A DNA stretch of 48,950 bases, taken from the NCBI GenBank assembly GCA_016882525.1, contig VGPU01000013.1, positions 1 to 48,950 on the forward strand. The letters run 5' to 3'. Position 1 is the stretch's first letter; the number at the start of each line of letters is the position of its first letter. Source of the stretch: Cyanobacteria bacterium M_surface_10_m2_119 (GTDB lineage Bacteria; Cyanobacteriota; Cyanobacteriia; PCC-6307; Cyanobiaceae). Under the pieces are notes generated by a model that ran no database searches, was not told the DNA's origin, and saw only the letters and a list, made by a program, of their open reading frames with translations. The position numbers were made by a program, and so were the translations under genes. Of this stretch, positions 9,652-16,229 are shown in pieces.

Positions 9652-9796
9652 CGGCTGGCGTCGGCTCGGTCCACCCTGCCAGCGCTGCCGCCTGCCGGGT
9701 GGCGGGTGCTGTCAGCTGGGGCTGCGTGCTGCGGTCTGAGGTGTGGTTGACCGCTGGCCAGCCGACTGACACGCTGAGCGCTGCTCTGCAGGATCC

Positions 9797-10240
9797 ATGG
9801 CCGACGGCACCCTCTCCATCAAGCGCACGATCACGGTGCGGGCGGTGGTCACTCCGCGTTGGAAGGAGGATGCCGAGCGCGAGCTGAGCAATGCCGTCAG
9901 CAATACCGATGCCCAGCTGGCCCAGCTGGAGCAGGAGGGGCAGCAGCTGATCGACGAGATCCGGCGCCAGAGCGCCAACCCCCTCGATCCGCGGGTGCAG
10001 GATCAGGTGGGTTCAGTGCAGCAGCAGGTCGCCGCCAAGCGGGCGGAGCTGGAGGAGCAGAAGCGCCAGATCCTGGAGCAGCAGCGCCAGGTGCGTGACC
10101 TGGAGATGGAGCAGATCGTGGAGCAGGGGCAGCTCGAGAGCACGGTGGAGGTGCGCGTCGGCGACAACCTGGTGGAGAAGCTTCAGGCTGCCGTGCTGGT
10201 GCGCGATGGGGTGGTGGAGGCGATTGAGGGCGCCCTCTGA
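9797..10240 (+). CDS. YlqD-like coiled-coil protein
   Basis: A 147-residue protein of the YlqD family, conserved in cyanobacteria and without known function. The N-terminal strand LSIKRTITVRAVVTPRWKED is followed by a long charged heptad-rich helix (about residues 35-115, rich in Q, E and L), then a C-terminal beta segment with EVRVGDNL. No signal peptide or membrane segment is seen, so it is probably cytoplasmic. It is divergent from ggpP and followed by a CHAT-domain remnant. Confidence 0.8.
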   Translation: MADGTLSIKRTITVRAVVTPRWKEDAERELSNAVSNTDAQLAQLEQEGQQLIDEIRRQSANPLDPRVQDQVGSVQQQVAAKRAELEEQKRQILEQQRQVRDLEMEQIVEQGQLESTVEVRVGDNLVEKLQAAVLVRDGVVEAIEGAL

Positions 10241-10283
10241 GGTTCGCCTGGGGGGCAGCCCCCAGCAGCGCGACTCGTAAAAT

Positions 10284-10478
10284 CCCGCCACCCTGCTCTC
10301 CCTCTGGAAGGTGGGGGATGCGGCCACCGGCTACTTCATGCAGCGCTACTACGAGCGTCTGCGGGAGGGGCTGGCACCGATGGAGGCGCTGGTGGCGGTG
10401 CAGGAGGAATTCCGCACCGATCCCCCCTACCGCGACTGGCGCTCCCCCAGCGCCTGGGCCGCCTGGCAGCTCACCGGC
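10284..10478 (+). pseudogene. C-terminal remnant of a CHAT-domain protein
   Basis: In one frame, starting directly after a TAA at 10278, the DNA encodes ATLLSLWKVGDAATGYFMQR, then a YYERLREGLAPMEALV segment and AWAAWQLTG. This is the characteristic C-terminal end of CHAT (caspase-HetF/TPR-associated) protease domains: the SLW-V-D-AT-FM helix, the large-AL-Q helix and the final WAAFQLTG strand. The His-Cys catalytic part is missing and no convincing start exists (a GTG at 10311 falls inside the motif). The end overlaps the last codons of potC. I read it as the tail of a deleted gene. Confidence 0.7.
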
Positions 10479-11253
10479 TGGGATCCTCCTGGGGCCGGCA
10501 GGCCAGCAGCAGCAGCGCCGCACTCACCAGCAGCACCAGGGTGGAGAGCACCTGGATCTGGGGAGAGATCTCCCGCTGGAACGCTCCGGCCAGGTAGAGG
10601 GGCAGGGTCACTGTTTCGCCGGCCGTGAAGCTGCTGATCACGTAGTCGTCGAAGGAGAGGGAGAAGCAGAGCAGGACGGCGGCGAACAGGCCCGGCGCCA
10701 GCAGAGGCAGGGTGACCCGCCGGAAGGCCTCCAGCGGCGGGGCGCCCAGGTCCTGGGCCGCCAGCTCGAGGGTGGGATCGAAGCCCGCCAGCCGTGCCTT
10801 GAGGGTGAGGGCGGCATAGCTGAGGCAGAAGAGGCTGTGGGAGAGCAGCAGCGTGAGCGGCCCCCGCGGCAGGTTCAGCCCCACGAAGAGGTTCAGCAGG
10901 GCGGCGGCCAGCACGATCTCGGGGTTGGTGAGCGGCAGCGCCAGCAGCAGCTCGATGCCGCGGCGGCCGCGCACCCGGGCGCGGGCCAGGGCCAGGGCCA
11001 TCAGGCCCCCCAGCAGCACCGCTAGCAGGGCCGCCGCCAGGGCCAGGGCCAGGCTGGTGAGGAAGGCCTGGGTGAGGGCTGCGTCGCGGAGGGGATGGCG
11101 CCAGTTCTCGAGGGTGAAGCCCTGCCAGAGCAGGTTGAAGCGGCCGCGGGGGGCGTTGAAGCTGAACAGCACCATCACCGCGATCGGTGCGTACAGCAGC
11201 CCGTACACCAGGGCGCTCCCGAGGGCGAGCATGAGGCTCCCGAGGCGGCTCAT
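10471..11253 (-). CDS. potC: Polyamine-type ABC transporter permease PotC
   Basis: A 260-residue inner-membrane permease with about six hydrophobic segments and the EAA-type cytoplasmic loop ELAAQDLGAPPLEAFRRVTL that contacts the ATPase. The pattern DDYVISSFTAGETVTLPLYL is typical of PotC/YdcV-like spermidine/putrescine permeases. The ATG at 11253 overlaps the potB stop as ATGA; the open frame continues upstream only as a shadow of potB. It is last in the potADBC operon and its 3' end meets the convergent CHAT remnant. Exact substrate (spermidine, putrescine or another cation) is not decided by sequence. Confidence 0.9.
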   Translation of the reverse strand: MSRLGSLMLALGSALVYGLLYAPIAVMVLFSFNAPRGRFNLLWQGFTLENWRHPLRDAALTQAFLTSLALALAAALLAVLLGGLMALALARARVRGRRGIELLLALPLTNPEIVLAAALLNLFVGLNLPRGPLTLLLSHSLFCLSYAALTLKARLAGFDPTLELAAQDLGAPPLEAFRRVTLPLLAPGLFAAVLLCFSLSFDDYVISSFTAGETVTLPLYLAGAFQREISPQIQVLSTLVLLVSAALLLLACRPQEDPSR

Positions 11254-12182
11254 GGCAGGGGCAGCTCCTCGAGCCCGCGGCCCCGCAACTGCAGCACCAC
11301 CGCCAGGCTGATCAGCGCCATCAGCACCAGGGTGAGCGCGGCGGCCCGGGGCGCCTGCAGCTGCACCAGCAGCAGGTTCTCGATCGTGTTGGCGATCATC
11401 CGCTGGTTCGGTCCGCCGAGGAACTGGGGATTCACCACGTCGCCGGCGGCGGGGATCAGGCTGAGCAGCAGGCCCGCCACCAGCCCCGGCCGCGACAGGG
11501 GCCACACCACCTGGGTGAAGCAGCGCAGCGGGCCGGCGTGCAGGTCGGCGGCGGCCTCCAGCAGGCGTTTGTCGATGCGCTGCAACGCCACCACCAGGGG
11601 CAGCAGCAGAAAGGGCAGCAGGTTGGTGGTGAGCCCCAGGATCACCGAGGCCGGGGTGTTCAGCAGCCGGCCGTCCTGCAGCACGCCCAGGGTGGTGAGC
11701 AGGCCGCTGAGCCCCAGGCGGTGCACCAGGGCCAGCACCGGTCCGCTGTCGCCCAGCAGGCTGGTCCAGGAGATCGCCCGCACCAGATAGGAGCTGAGGG
11801 AGGGCAGCACCACCAGCCCGATCAGCAGGGGCTGCCAGCGGCCTCCGCGGAAGCGTATCGCCAGTGCGAGCGGGTAGGCGAGCACCAGCCCGATGCCCGT
11901 GGCGAGCAGGGCGTAGCCGAAGGAACGCAGCAGGATGGGGCCATGGCTCTGCAGCACCTCCCGGTAGTTGCTCCAGTGGAAGGTGAACACCGTCTCCAGC
12001 CCGAAGCGGCTCACCGGCTCCGAGAGCGAGAGGGGCACCAGAGCCAGCAGGGGCAGCCCATAGAGCCCGATCAGCCAGAGGAGCCCCGGGGCCAGCAGGG
12101 CCCACGGCCACCAGCGGCGCCAGGGCTGCCGCCGCGCTCGCCGCACCGGGGCCGACCCCTCAGCCTTCGGTGATCTCGGCAA
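11250..12182 (-). CDS. potB: Polyamine-type ABC transporter permease PotB
   Basis: A 310-residue permease with about six membrane segments, starting after a basic N terminus at WWPWALLAPGLLWLIGLYGL. The EAA loop LLEAAADLHAGPLRCFTQVV and the GDVVNPQFLGGP motif are typical of PotB/PotH. The longest frame uses TTG at 12182, which overlaps the potD end by 23 bases; GTG at 12146 (298 residues) is an alternative that leaves a short gap. It partners PotC in the membrane and overlaps its start. Confidence 0.9.
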   Translation of the reverse strand: MPRSPKAEGSAPVRRARRQPWRRWWPWALLAPGLLWLIGLYGLPLLALVPLSLSEPVSRFGLETVFTFHWSNYREVLQSHGPILLRSFGYALLATGIGLVLAYPLALAIRFRGGRWQPLLIGLVVLPSLSSYLVRAISWTSLLGDSGPVLALVHRLGLSGLLTTLGVLQDGRLLNTPASVILGLTTNLLPFLLLPLVVALQRIDKRLLEAAADLHAGPLRCFTQVVWPLSRPGLVAGLLLSLIPAAGDVVNPQFLGGPNQRMIANTIENLLLVQLQAPRAAALTLVLMALISLAVVLQLRGRGLEELPLP

Positions 12183-13341
12183 AACGCGCCTCCCAGCGTT
12201 CCTCCTCCTTGGCGCTGAGGGGCCCGAAGCTGTGCAGCCGCTTCTGCATCGCCGCGTCCGGGAACATCAGCGGGTTCTCTGCCAGGGCCTGGGTGGCCGG
12301 ATCCTTCGCCAGGATCTGCTGCACCCCCTCCACCGGGGAGATGTACTGCACGGCAGCGGCGATCCGGGCCGCCTCGGCGGGCTCATACACCCAGTTCATC
12401 CAGGTGGCCGCCGCTGCGCGGTTAGGGGCCCCCTTGGGCATGAGCATCACGTCGGCCCAGAGCACCCCGCCGGTTTCGGGCACGAGGAAGCGCAGATCCG
12501 GCTGCTCCAGCGCCAGCTGCGCCACATCCCCCGACCAGCCGATGCAGGCGGCCAGGTTTCCGGCCAGCAGATCGTTCTGGTAGTCGTTGCCGGTGAAGCG
12601 GCGGATCTGGCCATCGCGGCGGGCCTTCTCGAGCTGCGCGAAGGAGGGCTGGGCCGCCTCCCAGGTGGGCTTGGTGATGTCCTTGCCGTCGGCGAGCATC
12701 AGAAGGCCCATGGTGTCGCGCATCTCCAGCAATGCAGACACCTTCCCCTTCAAGGCCGGATCGAAGAGGTCGTTGACGCTGGTGAGCTCCCGGCCGGTGG
12801 CCTTGATGTTGTAAGCGATGCCGGCGATGCCCGATTGCCACGGCAGGGTGAAGCGCCCCTGCGGATCCCAGGAGGGGTTGCGCAGCGTGGGGATGAGGTT
12901 GCGGGCGTTGGGCACCTCCGCCAGGGGGAGCGGCTCCACCCAGCCGAGCTGGATCAGCCGCTCGGCCATCCAGCCGGTGAGCACCACCAGGTCTTGGCTG
13001 AGGGGCCGGCCGGCGGCCAGCTGGGGCTGGATGCGGGCGAAGAACTGCCGCACATCGTTCACATCCTCCAGGTAGCGGAGGTTGATGCCGGTTTCCTTCT
13101 GGAAGCGGGCCACGCTGCCGGGCGCGCCGGGGGCATCGGCATCGATGTAGAGGGGAAAGGTGGAGAGCACCAGCTCCTTCCCGCCGCCACCGCCACCTCC
13201 ACCTCCACCGCTGGCGCCACCGCCATCGCCCTGGCCGCAGGCCTGCAGCAGCGCCGGCGTGAGCGCCGCGCCGGCCGCCGTGAGTCCGAGCCGGCGCAGG
13301 AAGGCCCGGCGACCGCGGGGCTGGGGGGAGCGGGAATGCAT
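12160..13341 (-). CDS. potD: Polyamine-type ABC transporter substrate-binding lipoprotein PotD
   Basis: A 393-residue periplasmic binding protein. Near the N terminus RRAFLRRLGLTAAGAAL is a twin-arginine-like signal and ALLQAC is a lipobox, so the mature protein would be lipid-anchored at the cysteine. A run of ten glycines follows (near 13,180-13,215), presumably a flexible tether. The mature domain shows LVLSTFPLYID, then LEDVNDVRQFFARI and NLIPTLRNPSWDP, which fit the PotD/PotF class. The ATG at 13341 overlaps the potA stop (ATGA). Confidence 0.9.
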   Translation of the reverse strand: MHSRSPQPRGRRAFLRRLGLTAAGAALTPALLQACGQGDGGGASGGGGGGGGGGKELVLSTFPLYIDADAPGAPGSVARFQKETGINLRYLEDVNDVRQFFARIQPQLAAGRPLSQDLVVLTGWMAERLIQLGWVEPLPLAEVPNARNLIPTLRNPSWDPQGRFTLPWQSGIAGIAYNIKATGRELTSVNDLFDPALKGKVSALLEMRDTMGLLMLADGKDITKPTWEAAQPSFAQLEKARRDGQIRRFTGNDYQNDLLAGNLAACIGWSGDVAQLALEQPDLRFLVPETGGVLWADVMLMPKGAPNRAAAATWMNWVYEPAEAARIAAAVQYISPVEGVQQILAKDPATQALAENPLMFPDAAMQKRLHSFGPLSAKEEERWEARFAEITEG

Positions 13342-14339
13342 CAGAGCGTGGGCTCCTCCAGGGCGTGGCTGTGGGCGGGGTTCCAGCGGCACCAGAGCTC
13401 CGATCCCACGCGCAGATTGTTGGGCAGATTGGCGCTGGTGTCGATGGCGATCAGGGGTCGATCACAGCGGCTGCGCAGGCGCACCTCCACGGTGGCGCCC
13501 TGGAACACCAGCTCCTCCACCCGCGCCTGCAGCCCCCGCTCACCTTCGCCCGGCGGCTCGGGCCCCAGCCGCAGCCGCTCCGGCCGCAGCAGCCGCTGCC
13601 CGGCGCCGGAGGGCTCCGGCAGCAGGTTGGCGGAGCCCAGGAAGGTGGCCACCACGGCGCTGCGGGGCTGCTCGTAGAGCTGCCGGGGCGTGCCCACCTG
13701 CTCGAGGCGGCCGCGGTTCAGCACCGCCAGCCGGTCGCTGAGGCTGAGGGCCTCCTCGCGGTCGTGGGTGACGAGCACGAAGGTGATGCCCACCTCCCGC
13801 TGGATGGCCTGCAGCTCCCGCCGCATCGTGCGCCGCAGATCCGGATCGAGGGCGGCGAGCGGTTCATCGAGCAGCACCGCCGCCGGGGCGTTCACCAGCG
13901 CCCGCGCCAGGGCCACCCGCTGCTGCTGCCCCCCCGAGAGCTGGTGGGGGCGGCGGCGCGCCAGCTCCGGGAGCCGCACCACCTCCAGGGCTTCCCCCAC
14001 CCGCCGGCGCAGCTCGGCGTCCGCCATCCGCCGGGAGCGGGGCCCGAAGGCCACGTTGTCCCACACGCTGAGGTGGGGGAAGAGGGCGTAGTTCTGGAAC
14101 ACCAGGTTCACCGGCCGCCGGTGCGGCGGCGCCTCGGTGAGGTCGCGGCCCTGCAGCAGGATCCGCCCGCTCTGGGGGCGATCGAAGCCGGCGATCAGCC
14201 GCAGGGTGGTGGTTTTGCCGCAGCCGGAGGGGCCCAGCAGGGAAAAGAACTCCCCCGCCCCGATCGAGAGGGTCAGGGGCTCCAGGGCGGTGAGGCTGCC
14301 GTAGCGGCGGCTCACCTCCTGCAGGGCGATCACATCCAT
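13341..14339 (-). CDS. potA: Polyamine-type ABC transporter ATP-binding protein PotA
   Basis: A 332-residue ATPase that powers the potBC permease. Walker A (LLGPSGCGKTTTLRL), the Q-loop FQNYALFPHL, signature LSGGQQQRVALARAL, Walker B with DEPLAALD and the switch histidine in LVTHDREEAL are all intact. A C-terminal TOBE-like domain follows (about residues 240-332). The ATG at 14339 was chosen by alignment with the family start DVIALQEVSRRYG; upstream codons in this frame are non-homologous. It is first in the operon, so the promoter should lie in 14,340-14,427, the gap shared with the truncated amine oxidase. Confidence 0.93.
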   Translation of the reverse strand: MDVIALQEVSRRYGSLTALEPLTLSIGAGEFFSLLGPSGCGKTTTLRLIAGFDRPQSGRILLQGRDLTEAPPHRRPVNLVFQNYALFPHLSVWDNVAFGPRSRRMADAELRRRVGEALEVVRLPELARRRPHQLSGGQQQRVALARALVNAPAAVLLDEPLAALDPDLRRTMRRELQAIQREVGITFVLVTHDREEALSLSDRLAVLNRGRLEQVGTPRQLYEQPRSAVVATFLGSANLLPEPSGAGQRLLRPERLRLGPEPPGEGERGLQARVEELVFQGATVEVRLRSRCDRPLIAIDTSANLPNNLRVGSELWCRWNPAHSHALEEPTL

Positions 14340-14427
14340 GGGGCCCTGTTTAGCAATACTTGCCGGGGGACGAGGGTCCAGGTGGAACTTGCCAGGATCC
14401 GCTGGAACGGCTGCAGGTCTGGAGCGC

Positions 14428-14661
14428 ATGGAAGCCGATGTGGCGGTGGTGGGCGCCGGCCTCTCCGGCCTGGTGTGTGCCCGGGAACTGATCCGCCGGG
14501 GGCTGCGGGTGCAGGTGCTGGAGGCCCGCGAGCGCTGGGGCGGGCGGATGCACGGCCACCGCACCGCCTGCGGCCTCACCGTGGACCTGGGGGGCCAGTG
14601 GGTGGGCGCCACCCACCACCGCCTGCGGGCGCTGCTGTCTTGCTTGCTGAGGACGAACTGA
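14428..14661 (+). pseudogene. Truncated flavin amine oxidase (N-terminal fragment)
   Basis: The frame encodes 77 residues. The first 70 are the FAD-binding start of a bacterial flavin monoamine/polyamine oxidase: DVAVVGAGLSGLVCARELI is the dinucleotide-binding GxGxxG, VLEARERWGGRM the FAD ribose/GG motif, and VDLGGQWVGATHHRLRALL the next conserved segment. Full-length enzymes have about 450 residues. Homology stops near 14,636 and the frame ends after seven unrelated residues at the border of the less G+C-rich islet. No continuation is found to the right, so this looks like a deletion or replacement, not a simple insertion. It is divergent from potA, suggesting a former polyamine-related enzyme. 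Confidence 0.8.
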
Positions 14662-14804
14662 CCACCCGCCTGACCCTGTTGGCACTGGAGGCGGTTGGTG
14701 ACCCTCAGGTGACCTCAGGGGTGCTGAACCTCCTGGAAGACCTGTCGCCACTGGTGGAGATGTGCGAAGAGGCGGTGGGTCTGACGGTTCCTTGTGGGTC
14801 GTAG
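14640..14804 (+). other. Short open frame of unknown origin at the islet border
   Basis: From the amine-oxidase breakpoint one frame reads ELTTRLTLLALEAVGDPQVT, then a segment ending NLLEDLSPLVEMCEEAVG before a TAG. It could start at TTG 14640 (54 residues). The composition (acidic, helix-like, Leu-rich) looks more like coding sequence than chance, but I recognise no family. It may be the tail of a gene whose start was lost with the rest of the amine oxidase, or a small gene with a weak start. Confidence 0.3.
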
Positions 14805-14813
14805 GAGGTAGTG

Positions 14814-14828
14814 GCGCAACCATTGCGC
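14814..14828 (-). terminator. Possible terminator hairpin
   Basis: A 6-bp perfect stem GCGCAA/TTGCGC with a 3-base loop lies two bases beyond the stop of the minus-strand gene at 14831. No T-run follows in the minus direction, so its role as terminator is uncertain. Confidence 0.3.
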
Positions 14829-14830
14829 TT

Positions 14831-15049
14831 CTAACACCCTTTGTCGCTGCGATTGGAGTTGTTGACTTCCTTAGATTGCTCTTGGCGATTTCTCCACTGC
14901 CTTCTTTCTTCTTGCCCGAGCACGACAGTTTCCATCGTCACCCACGACCCAAATGCCAGGGCAATCATCCCCGTGCTGCCCTTCACCGCCCCTATGAGCA
15001 TCAGTAGAACTGCCGTGGCAACCCCAGCAATCTGAATTGGACTGCTCAT
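14831..15049 (-). CDS. Small membrane protein of unknown function
   Basis: A 72-residue product: a hydrophobic N-terminal half (IQIAGVATAVLLMLIGAVKG and MIALAFGSWVTMETVVL, one long or two short membrane segments) followed by a hydrophilic, charged tail rich in R, Q, E and N. No family is recognised. The ATG at 15049 is preceded by GAGG at a spacing of eight bases; an open frame continues 57 codons upstream but looks non-coding. It is the last of three minus-strand genes of the islet, 140 bases after the preceding one; that gap holds nothing I recognise. Confidence 0.5.
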   Translation of the reverse strand: MSSPIQIAGVATAVLLMLIGAVKGSTGMIALAFGSWVTMETVVLGQEERRQWRNRQEQSKEVNNSNRSDKGC

Positions 15050-15189
15050 CTGAATCGCCTCAATCCTTGAGTTCTTATGAGCTCTTTGAATTCTGGCGAA
15101 TCTCCTCGTTGCCTGTCGCTTTATGGAGAAAACGCATATCCCAGTTTCTTGCCTAGTCGTCTTCTTCCCCTGCTGCGGCACTATGCCTT

Positions 15190-15372
15190 TTACCTTTTGC
15201 CTTCCTTGTCCCCTCTCCAAATCTTCTCCAGCGACCTCCTGAACTCCCTCTCACTCAGCGGTCTTGCCAGATCTCGCTTCCTGAGAGTGCTGCCGATCCA
15301 CCACACCTGAAGACCTCCAAAGGCAAGAGCGACCAGACCCAGTTGGAGGTATCCCCAGTTCAGGTGCTCCAT
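15190..15372 (-). CDS. Small single-span membrane protein of unknown function
   Basis: A 60-residue product with one membrane segment near the N terminus (LQLGLVALAFGGLQVWWIG) and a strongly charged C-terminal tail (RKRDLARPLSEREF, then basic residues to the end). The ATG at 15372 overlaps the stop of the upstream Cys/His-protein gene as ATGA, arguing for a real, translationally coupled gene. I recognise no family. Small basic-tailed membrane proteins of this shape include SOS-induced division inhibitors and toxins in other bacteria, but that is only an analogy. Confidence 0.55.
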   Translation of the reverse strand: MEHLNWGYLQLGLVALAFGGLQVWWIGSTLRKRDLARPLSEREFRRSLEKIWRGDKEGKR

Positions 15373-15683
15373 CACGCTGCCTGCTGCGCTTTCTGACACC
15401 GCTTGGACTGCTGGTGTTGCTTGAACGCCCACTGGGTTCCCTTGATGACCTGTCCGCAGTGCTCGCAGGTCGTTGAGGGTGCTCTGCGAATCCAGTTCTC
15501 AGGGCGCTCCCCGACTAGTTCCCGCCTTGACGGATCAATGCCTCTTCCCTGCTGGTATCTGGACAGGGCAGGAGCGGTGGTGACGAACCCTGTCTCCAGA
15601 CAGCGGAACAGGAGGGTCTGACCCCGCAGGTTCTGGGTGTTGTAGGCGGCGTGAGTCATCTCATCTTGCTCGACCCTGCCCAT
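15372..15683 (-). CDS. Small Cys/His (zinc-finger-like) protein
   Basis: A 103-residue protein. Its first part has the pattern LLFRCLETGFVTTAPALSRY with QQGRGID after it, which I recall in short uncharacterised picocyanobacterial proteins. The C-terminal part CEHCGQVIKGTQWAFKQHQ plus a following Cys gives a C-x2-C...H-x5-C arrangement able to bind zinc. It may bind nucleic acid, but nothing proves this. ATG 15683 has GAGG nine bases upstream; ATG 15659 is an alternative. It is first in the minus-strand islet operon, downstream of the palindrome at 15747. Confidence 0.6.
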   Translation of the reverse strand: MGRVEQDEMTHAAYNTQNLRGQTLLFRCLETGFVTTAPALSRYQQGRGIDPSRRELVGERPENWIRRAPSTTCEHCGQVIKGTQWAFKQHQQSKRCQKAQQAA

Positions 15684-15746
15684 AGTGGCAACCCTCAGGG
15701 TGGAACGCTACAGGCAGCGTTGCTTGACCCTCTTGACCGATGCGAA

Positions 15747-15762
15747 TAATACAGGTGTATTA
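15747..15762. promoter_or_regulatory. LexA-like operator palindrome between divergent genes
   Basis: TAATACA-GG-TGTATTA is a perfect 7+7 bp palindrome in the 90-bp gap between the divergent starts at 15683 (minus) and 15774 (plus). Its core ATACA-x2-TGTAT is the same as in the palindrome just upstream of lexA (27066). Cyanobacterial LexA sites are known as TAC-x(6)-GTA-type palindromes, so LexA control of both islet transcripts is a reasonable inference. Another repressor with a similar site cannot be excluded. Confidence 0.6.
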
Positions 15763-15773
15763 GCGCTTTTCCT

Positions 15774-16043
15774 GTGACATCTGCCCGCCCCTCCTCCTCT
15801 GCTGCCCTCTCCCCTGAAGAGTGGGACTACTTGGAGTGGGATGTCCTCAAACCCTCCCGCTCCAGTGCCGTCTGTATCACCTGTCAGCACTTCCGCTATG
15901 AGGTCGGCAGGCACTGCGTCACCTTGCTGACCTGTCCGATTCATCAGGGTCTAATTCCCCAGGGAGAGCACCTGACCAAGCGGTGCTCACAGTGGGTGGG
16001 GCGGAAGGAGTTGGCGGTTGGGTGGTGTCCTGAGGGTGGGTGA
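15774..16043 (+). CDS. Small Cys-rich protein of unknown function
   Basis: An 89-residue product. Four cysteines and two histidines are arranged as CITCQHF...LLTCPIHQGLIPQGEHL...RCSQW, a pattern I recall from short hypothetical proteins that occur in several copies in marine Synechococcus. A zinc-ribbon-like fold is likely; no catalytic motif or membrane segment is visible. Translation probably begins at GTG 15774, only 11 bases after the LexA-like palindrome, so a leader would be very short. The downstream gap to pdhC (16044-16229) holds only a candidate promoter. Confidence 0.55.
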   Translation: MTSARPSSSAALSPEEWDYLEWDVLKPSRSSAVCITCQHFRYEVGRHCVTLLTCPIHQGLIPQGEHLTKRCSQWVGRKELAVGWCPEGG

Positions 16044-16104
16044 GGTGGTTTCGTCCTTCTGGTGGCGGTCCTCAATCGACCGACTCTCCCCGTGGTGACT
16101 GGGG

Positions 16105-16133
16105 TTCTGGCGGGTATCACGCCGTCATAAAAT
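16105..16133 (+). promoter_or_regulatory. Candidate sigma-70-type promoter of pdhC
   Basis: TAAAAT at 16128 matches the -10 consensus in five of six positions, and a weak -35 (TTCTGG at 16105) lies 17 bases upstream. It would give a leader of about 90 bases before the pdhC start. The weak -35 keeps confidence low. Confidence 0.3.
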
Positions 16134-16229
16134 CCCCCGAACACCCGACCCCGACCTGCCTCCAGCACTTGGAGAAAAGTTGGAACAACGGTTGGAACAC
16201 CCCTCCAAAACGCCGACGGGCACTGGTCT

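Noticed and set aside
11254-12111. The upstream extension of the potC frame
   Set aside because: The 286 codons before ATG 11253 are a Gly/Ala/Pro-rich frame within potB and show no permease pattern.
13180-13215. Short GGT/GGC repeats in potD as a microsatellite locus
   Set aside because: They encode the polyglycine tether in frame; reported as a property of PotD instead.
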